A DNA stretch of 64,000 nt from NCBI RefSeq assembly GCF_001028665.1, contig NZ_CP011505.1, positions 496,001 through 560,000 on the forward strand, read 5' to 3'. The notes under the pieces are model-generated. The model saw only the letters and a program-made list of their open reading frames with translations, did no database searches and was not told where the DNA came from. This document shows, piece after piece, positions 16,522-24,214 of this stretch (its first letter is position 1; every line of letters begins with the position of its first letter). The position numbers and the translations under genes were made by a program. Source of the DNA: Burkholderia pyrrocinia (GTDB lineage Bacteria; Pseudomonadota; Gammaproteobacteria; Burkholderiales; Burkholderiaceae).

Positions 16522-17424
16522 TCACCGGGGCGCGCCTTCGGCACGCGCCTGCACGGCCGCGTGGCGCGCGAGCACGCGCTTCGCGCGGGCGACGCCGGGC
16601 GCGTCGACCATCCTGCCGTCGACGCGCAGCGCGCCGCGCCCGTTCGCGCGTGCGTCGTCGTAAGCGGCCAGCACCGCGTTCGCGTCGCGCACCGCGTCGT
16701 CGTCGGGCCGGAACGCGCGGTTGAGCGCGCCGACCTGCAGCGGATGGATGCAGGTCGCGCCCGCATAACCGAGCTCCGCGGACGCGCGCGCGATGCGCTC
16801 GAACGCGTCGAGATCGCGCAGCTCGTCGAGGCCGCCGATGAGGCCGAGCGGCAGGATGCCGGCCGCGCGCGCGGCGATGATCAGCAGTTGCTTCGGCACG
16901 CGCAGCACGTCGGCGCTCGCGCCGCTTTCGCAGTTCAGCGCGAAGTCGCCGCCGCCCAGCATCATCGCGACGACGCGCGGCGACGCCCGCGCGATCCGGT
17001 CCATGGCCTGGAACGCGCGCGGCGTTTCGACGATCGCGACGATCCGCGTGCCGCCGGGCGGTGCGCCGGTTTCCTCTTCGAGTGCAGCCAGCAGCTCATC
17101 GATCGCCTCGACGTGCGAGCCGCCGCGCACTTTCGGCAGCACGACGCCGTCCACGCGGGCACGAACGGCCGCGCGCAGGTCGGGCACCAGCAGGTCGAGC
17201 GGGCCGTTGGCGCGCACCAGCACGTCGCGGCCGGGCGTGCGCAGCGCCGGCACGGCGTCGGCCAGCCCGTCGCGGGCGGCGTCCTTGCACGCGGGCGGGA
17301 CGCTGTCCTCGAGATCGAGGATCAGCGCGTCGGCGTCGCTCGCGGCGGCCGATGCGACGAAACGAGGGACGTGGGCGGGGACGTACAGCAGTGAGCGCCA
17401 GACGGGTTGAGGCGGAAAATCCAT
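16522..17424 (-). CDS. HpcH/HpaI aldolase / CitE-like acyl-CoA lyase, set 2
   Basis: This 300-residue TIM-barrel lyase shows the same family marks as the set 1 enzyme: LLYVPAHVPRFVASAAASDADALILDL (binding loop and acid), VLVRANG (Arg), VLPKVRGG, AIVETPRAFQAMD (Glu ligand) and MLGGGDFALN (Asp). It is expected to split a beta-hydroxyacyl-CoA. The gene is transcribed away from the IclR gene, and its start is only 12 bp from a 25-bp palindromic operator, so IclR control is very likely. Porin and MmgE/PrpD genes follow on the same strand. The two CitE-like proteins of the window differ enough that their substrates need not be identical. Confidence 0.9.
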   Translation of the reverse strand: MDFPPQPVWRSLLYVPAHVPRFVASAAASDADALILDLEDSVPPACKDAARDGLADAVPALRTPGRDVLVRANGPLDLLVPDLRAAVRARVDGVVLPKVRGGSHVEAIDELLAALEEETGAPPGGTRIVAIVETPRAFQAMDRIARASPRVVAMMLGGGDFALNCESGASADVLRVPKQLLIIAARAAGILPLGLIGGLDELRDLDAFERIARASAELGYAGATCIHPLQVGALNRAFRPDDDAVRDANAVLAAYDDARANGRGALRVDGRMVDAPGVARAKRVLARHAAVQARAEGAPR

Positions 17425-17435
17425 CGTCGATCTCT

Positions 17436-17460
17436 AAAAATGAAAGTCACTTTCATTTTT
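17436..17460. promoter_or_regulatory. 25-bp perfect palindrome, IclR operator site 1
   Basis: The half-site AAAAATGAAAGT is followed by a single C and its exact complement, giving 12-1-12 symmetry. It lies just upstream of the CitE-like start at 17424 (minus strand) and overlaps that gene's putative -10. The core recurs at 17580-17598. Confidence 0.8.
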
Positions 17461-17484
17461 GTGATGGATGATGGCATTCGTCAA
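17455..17484 (-). promoter_or_regulatory. Candidate promoter of the set 2 CitE-porin-MmgE operon
   Basis: On the minus strand TTGACG (17479-17484) is separated by 18 bp from AAAAAT (17455-17460). The -10 lies inside operator site 1, so a bound IclR protein would block it. The -10 is only a partial match. Confidence 0.45.
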
Positions 17485-17554
17485 GATTATCGTTAACGCC
17501 TAGTTTCAAAGGAGATTGCGTGACGATGAGCGAACGAAACCGTGCGGATTCATG

Positions 17555-17582
17555 TTGATGTCATCGATGATCTGCGTATAAT
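17555..17582 (+). promoter_or_regulatory. Promoter of the IclR gene
   Basis: TTGATG (17555-17560), a 16-bp spacer and a consensus TATAAT (17577-17582). The -10 overlaps operator site 2, which suggests autorepression. Confidence 0.65.
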
Positions 17583-17598
17583 GAAAGTGACTTTCATT
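17580..17598. promoter_or_regulatory. 19-bp perfect palindrome, IclR operator site 2
   Basis: AATGAAAGT, a central G and ACTTTCATT. It is the same core as site 1, with centres 141 bp apart, in the divergent intergenic region of a CitE-like gene and an IclR gene. Confidence 0.8.
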
Positions 17599-17656
17599 TT
17601 TATGGTGCCGGTCGCCGCAACGCGGCACGACTCTGCCGGCATCGCACGAGGTGGAC

Positions 17657-18421
17657 ATGAACAAGGTGGAGACAAGCAATCCGGCAGAGGGCGGCGTGGC
17701 CGCGGTCAACCGCGCGCTGACCGCGCTGCTGGCGTTCGGCAACGCGCCCGGCGGGCTGATGCTCGCGCAGGTCAGCGAGGAGACGGGGCTCAACATGAGC
17801 ACGCTGTTGCGGATGTTCGAGTCGCTCGAGCAGTTCCGCTTCATCAAGCGCCTGCCGGACGGGCGCTACGTGCTGGGGCCCGCCGTGTTCCAGCTCGGGA
17901 TGATGTATCGCGAGTCGTTCCAGCTGCGCGAGTACGTGATGCCGATCCTGTCGACGCTGTCGGCGGAAACCGGCGAGACGGCCGCGTTCTACGTGCGCGA
18001 AGGCGACCAGCGCGTGTGCCTGTTCCGCATCCAGGCGCAGCGCTCGGTGCGCACGCATCTGCGCGAGGGCGACCGCTTCCCGCTCGACGTCGGCGCGGCC
18101 GGTCGCGTGCTGCTCGCGTGCAGCGGCACGCGCGGTGGCGACTACGACAAGACGGCCGAGCAGGGTTATGCGGTATCGATCGCCGAGCGCGACCCGGAAA
18201 GCGCGGCGATCGCGTGCCCGGCGTTCGGCGTCGGCCGCGTGCTGAGCGGCGCGATCTCGCTCGGCGTGCCGCGCTATCGCTTCAACAAGAAGGTGCTGGC
18301 CGATTACCTGCCGCGCGTGCAGGCGGCCGCCGCCGAGCTGACGCATGCGCTGGGCGGCGATCTGCCCGCCGCGGGCGCGGCGTTCCGCGCGGCCGACCAG
18401 CTCGGCGCGCTGCTCGAGTAG
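17657..18421 (+). CDS. IclR-family transcriptional regulator
   Basis: This regulator of about 254 residues has an N-terminal helix-turn-helix (LAQVSEETGLNMSTLLRMFESLEQFRFIKRL followed by the wing DGRYVLGP) and a C-terminal ligand domain (ETAAFYVREGDQRVCLFRIQAQ, FPLDVGAAGRVLLA, ACPAFGVGRVLSGAISLGVP). I chose the ATG at 17657 because GAGG lies 5 bp upstream; a GTG at 17651 would add two residues. The two palindromes in the divergent promoter region are its probable binding sites. It likely controls both the CitE-porin-MmgE operon to the left and the CoA-transferase-cyclase-MFS genes to the right, with the pathway's acid as effector. Confidence 0.9.
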   Translation: MNKVETSNPAEGGVAAVNRALTALLAFGNAPGGLMLAQVSEETGLNMSTLLRMFESLEQFRFIKRLPDGRYVLGPAVFQLGMMYRESFQLREYVMPILSTLSAETGETAAFYVREGDQRVCLFRIQAQRSVRTHLREGDRFPLDVGAAGRVLLACSGTRGGDYDKTAEQGYAVSIAERDPESAAIACPAFGVGRVLSGAISLGVPRYRFNKKVLADYLPRVQAAAAELTHALGGDLPAAGAAFRAADQLGALLE

Positions 18422-18492
18422 CGCCCGCGCGCGGCTGAGCGCGCACTTCGAAGTCCGTATCGAACGACGCACACACCAACCAGGAGACAAGC

Positions 18493-19773
18493 ATGTTCGT
18501 TCCCGACCCGCAGGCCGCTCACGCGGCCGGCGCGCGCCGTCGCGCGTCCACCGGCCCGATCCATCCGAAACCGTTCGATGCCGACGCGCAGGGGCCGCTC
18601 GCGGGCGTGCGCGTCGTCGACCTGTCGCGCCTGATGGCGGGCAACATGCTGAGCGTGCAGCTCGCCGATTTCGGCGCGGACGTCGTGAAGGTCGAGAGCG
18701 AGCGCGGCGATACGCTGCGCGCGGTCGGCGCGGGCGGGATCAGCACGAACTGGAAGGTGTACGGGCGCAACAAGCGCAGCGTGTGCGTCGACCTGCGCGC
18801 GCCCGAGGGGATCGACATCGTCCGCCGGCTGGTGCGCGACGCGGACGTGTTCGTCGAGAGCTTCAAGCCCGGCGTCGCCGAGAAGATGGGGCTCGGCCCG
18901 GACGACCTGCTCGCGATCCGGCCGGAACTGGTGATCGCGCGGATCTCCGGCTGGGGGCAGACGGGGCCGTACCGCCACAAGCCGGGCTTCGGCACGCTCG
19001 CGGAAGGGTACGCGGGGTTCGCGGCGATCAACGGCTTCCCCGATCGCGAGCCGGTGCTGCCGCCGATGTTCCTCGGCGACATGACGGCCGGGCTGTCCGG
19101 CGCGCTCGCCGTGCTGGTCGCGCTGCATGCGCGCGACGCGCACGGCGCGGCGGGGCAGGTGATCGACGTGTCGCTGTTCGAGCCACTGCTGTCGATCCTC
19201 GGGCCGGCCGCCGCGAACTACGTGATGACCGGCGAGATCAAGGCGCGCACCGGCAGCCGCTCGTCGAACACCGCGCCGCGCAACGCGTATCGCACCCGCG
19301 ACGGCAAGTGGCTGTGCCTGTCGAGCTCGACGCAGGCGATGGCCGAGCGGCTGTTCCGCGCGATCGGCCGCGCGGAGCTGATCGACGATCCGCGCTACGC
19401 GACCAACGTGCAGCGCGTGCAGCACGCGGAGGCGCTCGATGCGATCGTCGGCGAATTCATCGCCGCACGCGATCTCGACGCCAATCTCGCGTTCTTCGAG
19501 GAAGCGGGCGTGACGGTCGGGCCGATCCAGGACATTGCGCAGATCGTTCAGGACCGCTACGTGATCGAGCGCGAGGCGCTCGTCGAGCTGCCGGACGACG
19601 ACGTCGGCAGCCTGCCGATGCACAACATCACGCCGCGCCTGTCGGCCACGCCCGGCACGTTCCGCCGGCCGGCGCCCGCGCTCGGCGAGAACAATCGCGA
19701 GATCCTGCTGCCGCTGCTCGGCGAACCCGAATACGAGCGGCTCGCCGGGCTGGGCGTGATCCGCACGCGCTAG
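18493..19773 (+). CDS. Type III CoA-transferase (CaiB/BaiF family), set 2
   Basis: This 426-residue CoA-transferase carries the family motifs PLAGVRVVDLSRLMAGN, LADFGADVVKVESERGD, NKRSVCVDLRAPEG, FVESFKPGVAEKMGLGPDDL and GFGTLAEGYAGF. The catalytic Asp is expected in FLGDMTAGLSGAL. An AGGAG site precedes the ATG. It follows the IclR gene by 71 bp and precedes the cyclase gene by 86 bp. It is clearly related to the set 1 enzyme but not a recent copy, so the two sets may use different acids. Confidence 0.92.
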   Translation: MFVPDPQAAHAAGARRRASTGPIHPKPFDADAQGPLAGVRVVDLSRLMAGNMLSVQLADFGADVVKVESERGDTLRAVGAGGISTNWKVYGRNKRSVCVDLRAPEGIDIVRRLVRDADVFVESFKPGVAEKMGLGPDDLLAIRPELVIARISGWGQTGPYRHKPGFGTLAEGYAGFAAINGFPDREPVLPPMFLGDMTAGLSGALAVLVALHARDAHGAAGQVIDVSLFEPLLSILGPAAANYVMTGEIKARTGSRSSNTAPRNAYRTRDGKWLCLSSSTQAMAERLFRAIGRAELIDDPRYATNVQRVQHAEALDAIVGEFIAARDLDANLAFFEEAGVTVGPIQDIAQIVQDRYVIEREALVELPDDDVGSLPMHNITPRLSATPGTFRRPAPALGENNREILLPLLGEPEYERLAGLGVIRTR

Positions 19774-19859
19774 CCGCGCAACCTCGGGCGCGACACGGCC
19801 GCGAAGGACGGCCGTGCGCGCCTGCCGCCACACCCTGGATATGGCATGGAGGAGACACC

Positions 19860-20879
19860 ATGAAGCCACGCTGGACCCATCGGCCGCCCGGCTCGAACTG
19901 GGGGGATTTCGGCCCGGACGATCAGAAAGGGCGCTTGAACTGGCTGACGGCCGACGCGGTGCTGCGCGGCGTCGCGGAGGTGCGCGAAGGCCGCGTGTTT
20001 TCGCTGAGCCTGCCACTCGACGTGCCGCGCGGCGGCGGGCTGAACGCGCGGCGCCGGCCGCCGGCGATCATGCCGGCGCTGCTCGGCGACAAGCCGTACT
20101 TCGGCTATCGCGCGGACGAACAGGTTGCCAACGCAACCGACGTGGTCTGCGACGATGCGTTCTGCATGCACTCGCAATTCTCGACGCAGTGGGATGCGCT
20201 GTCGCACGTCGGCTCGCTGTTCGATCCGGCGGGCGACGGCGAGCGAGCCCGCGTGTTCTACAACGGCTACCGGATGGACGAGCACATCCACGTACCCGAA
20301 GCGGGCGCGCCGCGCGGCGGCGCACGCGCGCTCGGCATCGAGGTGATGGCGCAAACCGGCGTGCAGGGGCGCGGCGTGCTGGTCGACCTGCGCCGCCACT
20401 TCGGCGACGAGCGGCGCAAGATCGGCTACGCGGAATGGATGGCGGTGCTGCGCGCGGACGACGTGGTCGTCGAGCGCGGCGATATCGTGTGCGTGCATAC
20501 GGGTTTCGCCGATCGCCTGCTCGACGCCGACGCGCGTGGCGAGTCCGGCGCGCCGGACCTGTGCTGCGTGCTCGACGGCAACGACCCGCGCCTGCTCGAA
20601 TGGATCGACGCATCGGGGCTCGCGGCGCTCGCGGCCGACAACCACGCGGTCGAGGAGCGCCCGCGCGATGCGTCGGCGCGCGAGCGACCCGGCGCGCTGA
20701 TGCCGCTGCACGAGCTGTGCCTGTTCAAGCTCGGCATTCATCTCGGCGAGCTGTGGCACCTGACACCGCTTGCCGAATGGCTGCACGCACACCGGCGCAA
20801 CCGCTTCCTGCTGACCGCGCCGCCGCTGCACCTGCGCGGGCTCGTCGGGTCGCCGGTCAATCCGGTCGCTACCGTCTGA
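19860..20879 (+). CDS. Cyclase-family (kynurenine formamidase-like) hydrolase, set 2
   Basis: This 339-residue protein is the paralogue of the set 1 cyclase-family enzyme and has the same length. The ATG at 19860 follows a GGAGGAG site; the open frame extends far upstream but that part is a shadow of the CoA-transferase gene. The metal motif FSTQWDALSHVG and the block GIEVMAQTGVQGRGVLVDLRRHFGD are shared. DNA identity with set 1 is very high in several stretches, for example 20042-20110 with 11645-11713, while loops such as 20220-20320 differ. This points to duplication followed by selection or gene conversion. It probably performs the same hydrolytic step in the IclR-controlled pathway. Confidence 0.9.
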   Translation: MKPRWTHRPPGSNWGDFGPDDQKGRLNWLTADAVLRGVAEVREGRVFSLSLPLDVPRGGGLNARRRPPAIMPALLGDKPYFGYRADEQVANATDVVCDDAFCMHSQFSTQWDALSHVGSLFDPAGDGERARVFYNGYRMDEHIHVPEAGAPRGGARALGIEVMAQTGVQGRGVLVDLRRHFGDERRKIGYAEWMAVLRADDVVVERGDIVCVHTGFADRLLDADARGESGAPDLCCVLDGNDPRLLEWIDASGLAALAADNHAVEERPRDASARERPGALMPLHELCLFKLGIHLGELWHLTPLAEWLHAHRRNRFLLTAPPLHLRGLVGSPVNPVATV

Positions 20880-20951
20880 ACGCCGGCGCCGCGCCGGCGC
20901 CTTGTCCGCCGCTTCGCGCCGGCCGCGCGGGCGGATCATCGAGGAGTCGCC

Positions 20952-22439
20952 ATGTCCCATTCCCATGCGGCGTCGATCGCTGCGCGCATCGACCGCCTGC
21001 CCGCGACGGCCAGCATCTGGACGCTCGTGCTGTTCCTGAGCGTCGGCGGGTTTTTCGAGGTCTACGACCTGTTCCAGATGACCTACCTGCCGCCGGGGCT
21101 GATCCGCGACGGCATCTTTCACGCGGGCTCGCACGGCGTGCTCGGCATGTCGGACCAGGGCGCGCTCGGCGCGGCGACGTTCGCCGGGCTGTTCGTCGGC
21201 GAGATGTTCATGTCGCGCCTCGCGGACCGCTTCGGGCGGCGCGCGCTGTTCACCGGCGCGCTGCTGCTCTATACAGCGGCGAGCCTTGCGATGTGCGTGC
21301 AGACGCATGCGCTCGGCATTCTCGTGTGCCGCTTCATCGCGGGCTGCGGCATCGGCGCGGAGCTGATCACGATCGGCGCGTTCCTGACCGAGCTGGTGCC
21401 GAAGGCGGTGCGCGGCCGCGCGTTCGCGTTGTGCTTCGCGGTCGGCTATCTCGCGATGCCCGTGCTCGCGCTGGTGTCGTGGTTATGGGTGCCGCGCGAT
21501 CCGCTCGGGATGTCCGGGTGGCGCTGGGTCGTGCTGCTCGGCGGCAGCGGCGCGGTTGTCGTCTGGTGGCTGCAGTCGCGGTTGCCGGAGTCGCCGCGCT
21601 GGCTCGCCCGCACCGGCCGCGAGGCCGAGGCCGAAGCCGTGCTGCAGCGGCTCGAGCAGGCGGTCGAGCGGGAATCCGGCCGGCCGCTGCCCGCGATCCC
21701 GGCGCCTGCCGCAGTTGCCCCAGCCGCGCGGCGCGCGCCGTCGATGTGGGATGCGCGGCATCGCGGCCGCACGGCGATGCTGATCGTATTCAATGCATTC
21801 CTGAGCATCGGCTTCTTCGGTTTCAGCCAGTGGCTGCCGACGTTGCTCGCCGCGCAGGGCGCGACGGTCACGAAGAGCCTCTGGTATGCGTTCGTGATCG
21901 CGTTCGCGTATCCGGTGTCGCCGTTCGTCGCCGGCCTGCTCGCCGACCGGATCGAGCGCAAGTGGCTGATCGTCGCGTCGGCGTTCGGCGTCGCGCTGTT
22001 CGGCACCGCGTTCGCGATGTCGGCGCAGGCGCCGTTCGTGATCGCGTTCGGCCTGCTCGTCACGCTGTCCAATACGGTGCTCGCGAGCAACGGCACCGCG
22101 TATCAGTCGGAAGTGTTTCCGACCGAGATCCGCGGGCGTGCGCTCGGCTTCGTGCATTCGATCGGCCGCCTGACGGGAATCGCGAGCAGTTTCATCGTCG
22201 CGTTGCTGCTCGAACGCGCCGGGGTGTCCGCGGTGTTCGTGCTGATCGGCGGCAGCATGCTGATCGTGATGGTGTCGATCGGTGTGTTCGGGCCGTACAC
22301 CAACAACCGGGCGCTGGACGAGATCACCGGCCGCAGCGAGGAAGGGGCCGAAAACACGGCGGCGGCGCGCGGGCTCGCCGCATTGCCGACTCGGCGTGTC
22401 GATGGACGGCGTAAAGGCGCAAGGGATGGGGCGGCGTAA
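20952..22439 (+). CDS. MFS transporter (12-TM, sugar/aromatic-acid symporter type)
   Basis: This 495-residue inner-membrane symporter has FFEVYDLFQMTYL in TM1 and motif A-like SRLADRFGRRALF between TM2 and TM3. GCGIGAELITIGAFLTELVP lies in TM4, and the central loop is long. LADRIERKWL is the repeat of motif A. FPTEIRGRALGFVHSIGRL is typical of metabolite:H+ symporters of the benzoate, sialate and sugar group. An ATCGAGGAG site precedes the ATG. It is the last gene of the IclR-controlled plus-strand group and probably imports the acid or its precursor. No clear terminator follows. Confidence 0.9.
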   Translation: MSHSHAASIAARIDRLPATASIWTLVLFLSVGGFFEVYDLFQMTYLPPGLIRDGIFHAGSHGVLGMSDQGALGAATFAGLFVGEMFMSRLADRFGRRALFTGALLLYTAASLAMCVQTHALGILVCRFIAGCGIGAELITIGAFLTELVPKAVRGRAFALCFAVGYLAMPVLALVSWLWVPRDPLGMSGWRWVVLLGGSGAVVVWWLQSRLPESPRWLARTGREAEAEAVLQRLEQAVERESGRPLPAIPAPAAVAPAARRAPSMWDARHRGRTAMLIVFNAFLSIGFFGFSQWLPTLLAAQGATVTKSLWYAFVIAFAYPVSPFVAGLLADRIERKWLIVASAFGVALFGTAFAMSAQAPFVIAFGLLVTLSNTVLASNGTAYQSEVFPTEIRGRALGFVHSIGRLTGIASSFIVALLLERAGVSAVFVLIGGSMLIVMVSIGVFGPYTNNRALDEITGRSEEGAENTAAARGLAALPTRRVDGRRKGARDGAA

Positions 22440-22841
22440 TGGCGCCAGCAGCAACAGGGTAAAAGGCGGATTCGAACGGCTTCAGGACTGCGGTCTCTTG
22501 CCGGGTTTCGCGACCGGATTTTCGCGCGAATCGGGCATGGGTTTTGGGGGGCGTTGGTTCTCGGCTGCGAACACCAGCCGGTAGGCACCGTGGTGTAGTC
22601 GATCGAGTGTTACGGCGGCGTGACAACGCTTCCCAGTTTAAGAACTCATCGAAAGCCAATGCCATTGATTTCTTTTAATTGGTGAAATTTTGAGAAGCAA
22701 TTCGCAAGCAAAAAAATCTGTATCGGTCAACCTGGGTAACAATCTGTAAGGTGGGTGGCAGGTGATCGCCGTCGTCAGAATACTTAGTCAACCTGATTGA
22801 GTGATCAGGAATCTAAAGAGTCATCCGGCGAGAGGTGCCAC
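22440..22841. other. Intergenic region, 402 bp
   Basis: No gene is supported. The second half is AT-richer and probably holds the promoter of the small exported repeat protein. An interrupted inverted repeat (CCTGAT at 22792-22797, ATCAGG at 22804-22809) lies about 35 bp before that gene's start; its function is unknown. Confidence 0.5.
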
Positions 22842-23174
22842 ATGTTTATTGGCAAGAAAGCATCGATGTTGGTGTTCGCGAGTGTCGTGACCGTTGCGTT
22901 GACTCAAGCGTCGGCTCAAGCTCAGGGCATTGTCGGGTCGGCACTCGGCGGGGCGGCGGATATCACTGGTGCGGCATTGGGAGGAGCAGCCAATGTCACC
23001 GGTGCAGCGCTTGGCGGTGCGGCAAACGTTACAGGAACCGCACTCGGTGGCGCTGCGAATGTGACCGGTGCCGCACTCGGTGCTCCCAGGTATGGCTACG
23101 ATGACGACGAAGCCCCGCCTCCGCGACCGCAACGTCGTCACAAGCGCCGACACTATCAGACCGACAACTATTGA
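22842..23174 (+). CDS. Small exported Gly/Ala-repeat protein
   Basis: The product has 110 residues. A signal peptide (MFIGKKASMLVFASVVTVALT, cleavage probably after AQA) is followed by four complete 11-residue repeats of the type GAALGGAANVT and the start of a fifth. The tail is charged, with DDDEAPPPRPQRRHKRRH near the end. The repeats have small residues at regular spacing, like glycine-zipper segments that pack in membranes. A GAGAGG site supports the ATG at 22842; an in-frame start at 22797 would put 15 polar residues ahead of the signal. The function is unknown. It is not obviously linked to the neighbouring genes. Confidence 0.75.
   Translation: MFIGKKASMLVFASVVTVALTQASAQAQGIVGSALGGAADITGAALGGAANVTGAALGGAANVTGTALGGAANVTGAALGAPRYGYDDDEAPPPRPQRRHKRRHYQTDNY
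22935..23078 (+). repeat. 33-bp tandem repeats encoding the 11-residue unit
   Basis: Four in-frame copies begin at 22935, 22968, 23001 and 23034, with a partial fifth from 23067. Copies differ at silent and a few replacement sites, so they are not identical at the DNA level. Confidence 0.8.
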
Positions 23175-23334
23175 CGGTGCAAGAGCGCGATCGAGGACAA
23201 CTAAGCAGGCACCCGAGATTGCGGAGTCCGTGACGATGTGGGCCGTCCCGTTGCGGTCGGCGAAGTTCCGATGAAACGAGAAGGCTGTGCCGCGGAGAAG
23301 GGGGCGAGTACCGCAGCGTCCAGCCGTGCCCGGA

Positions 23335-24204
23335 TCATGAATACTCGATCGCCACGGCGCTTGTCGACCGACTGAGCCTGATCTCGCCCAGGTAGGCGCT
23401 GTCGCCCAGTTCGCACTCGCGCCAAGCGTTGCCGAGGGCATGTCGGATTTTGACTCTGTAGGGGCCGCTGCCCTTGGCCAGGCCGTCGAACCGGAAATCG
23501 CCGAAGCCGTCCGAGACGGTTTCGGCTACCTGCTGATTGCCGACGTACAACGTGACGGCAGCATCCGTGACACACTCGACCACGTCTCCTGCCTGGGCAC
23601 TGACACTCCCACCGATGAAGCATGTTTCCCAGCGCTCAAGTCCGCTGTACCACACGCGGGGCTTCGTGCTCAGGTTGGGTCGCAATACCTTGAGTCCCTC
23701 GCGTCGGGCCTTCTCGGCCATCGCCGTGTCATCGAGCTTGACCGTCTCGAAGACATCGGTGGGGCACGACTGCTGACAACGCGGGCGGGACCAACCCTGG
23801 TCGAGCAAATGAGCATCGAAGATCCAGATCTGGGGCAGTTGCAGCTCTTCGTTCCAGACGATCGCCTTGTAGGGGCACGCCTTCACGATGTCCTTTCGGC
23901 CTCGCGCCTTGTCCGGATCGATGATGACGATGCCGTCGGCGCGCTTGCGAATGGCGCTGCCGCCCACACGCATGCAGGGCGCGTCGTCGCAGTGGTTGCA
24001 CATGACCGGCAGATAAGTGGTCTCGACCATATGCGAAGCGCCCTGTACACGACGCAGGATGCGGACGGGGCTCTCGGCGTTGGCCGCGGCGGGTGCAGCA
24101 TAACCGGGGAAGTCGTTGCCGACGTGCTCGTCCCGCGCGGCGATCACGCAGTTCTGGCAGTTCTCGCAACGCCCGACTCTGATAATCAGGTTCCACTTGC
24201 TCAT
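23335..24204 (-). CDS. Transhydroxylase-like molybdoenzyme small subunit (multi [4Fe-4S] protein)
   Basis: This 289-residue electron-transfer subunit has four cysteine groups: CENCQNC, CNHCDDAPC, ACPYKA with its neighbours, and RPRCQQSCP. These suit about three [4Fe-4S] clusters of the DmsB type. The last 80 residues form a separate beta-rich domain (GGSVSAQAGDVVECVTDAAV, GFGDFRFDGLAKGSGPYRVKI). That combination is characteristic of the small subunit of pyrogallol-phloroglucinol transhydroxylase. I chose the start MSKWNLIIRVGRC at 24204; the open frame extends to 24249. It lies 10 bp downstream of the large-subunit gene. Base composition is lower in GC than the surrounding core genes. Confidence 0.82.
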   Translation of the reverse strand: MSKWNLIIRVGRCENCQNCVIAARDEHVGNDFPGYAAPAAANAESPVRILRRVQGASHMVETTYLPVMCNHCDDAPCMRVGGSAIRKRADGIVIIDPDKARGRKDIVKACPYKAIVWNEELQLPQIWIFDAHLLDQGWSRPRCQQSCPTDVFETVKLDDTAMAEKARREGLKVLRPNLSTKPRVWYSGLERWETCFIGGSVSAQAGDVVECVTDAAVTLYVGNQQVAETVSDGFGDFRFDGLAKGSGPYRVKIRHALGNAWRECELGDSAYLGEIRLSRSTSAVAIEYS

Positions 24205-24214
24205 TTGAAATTCC

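Noticed and set aside
22935..23078. CRISPR-like array
   Set aside because: The 33-bp units are contiguous, in frame and code for an 11-residue protein repeat; there are no spacers.
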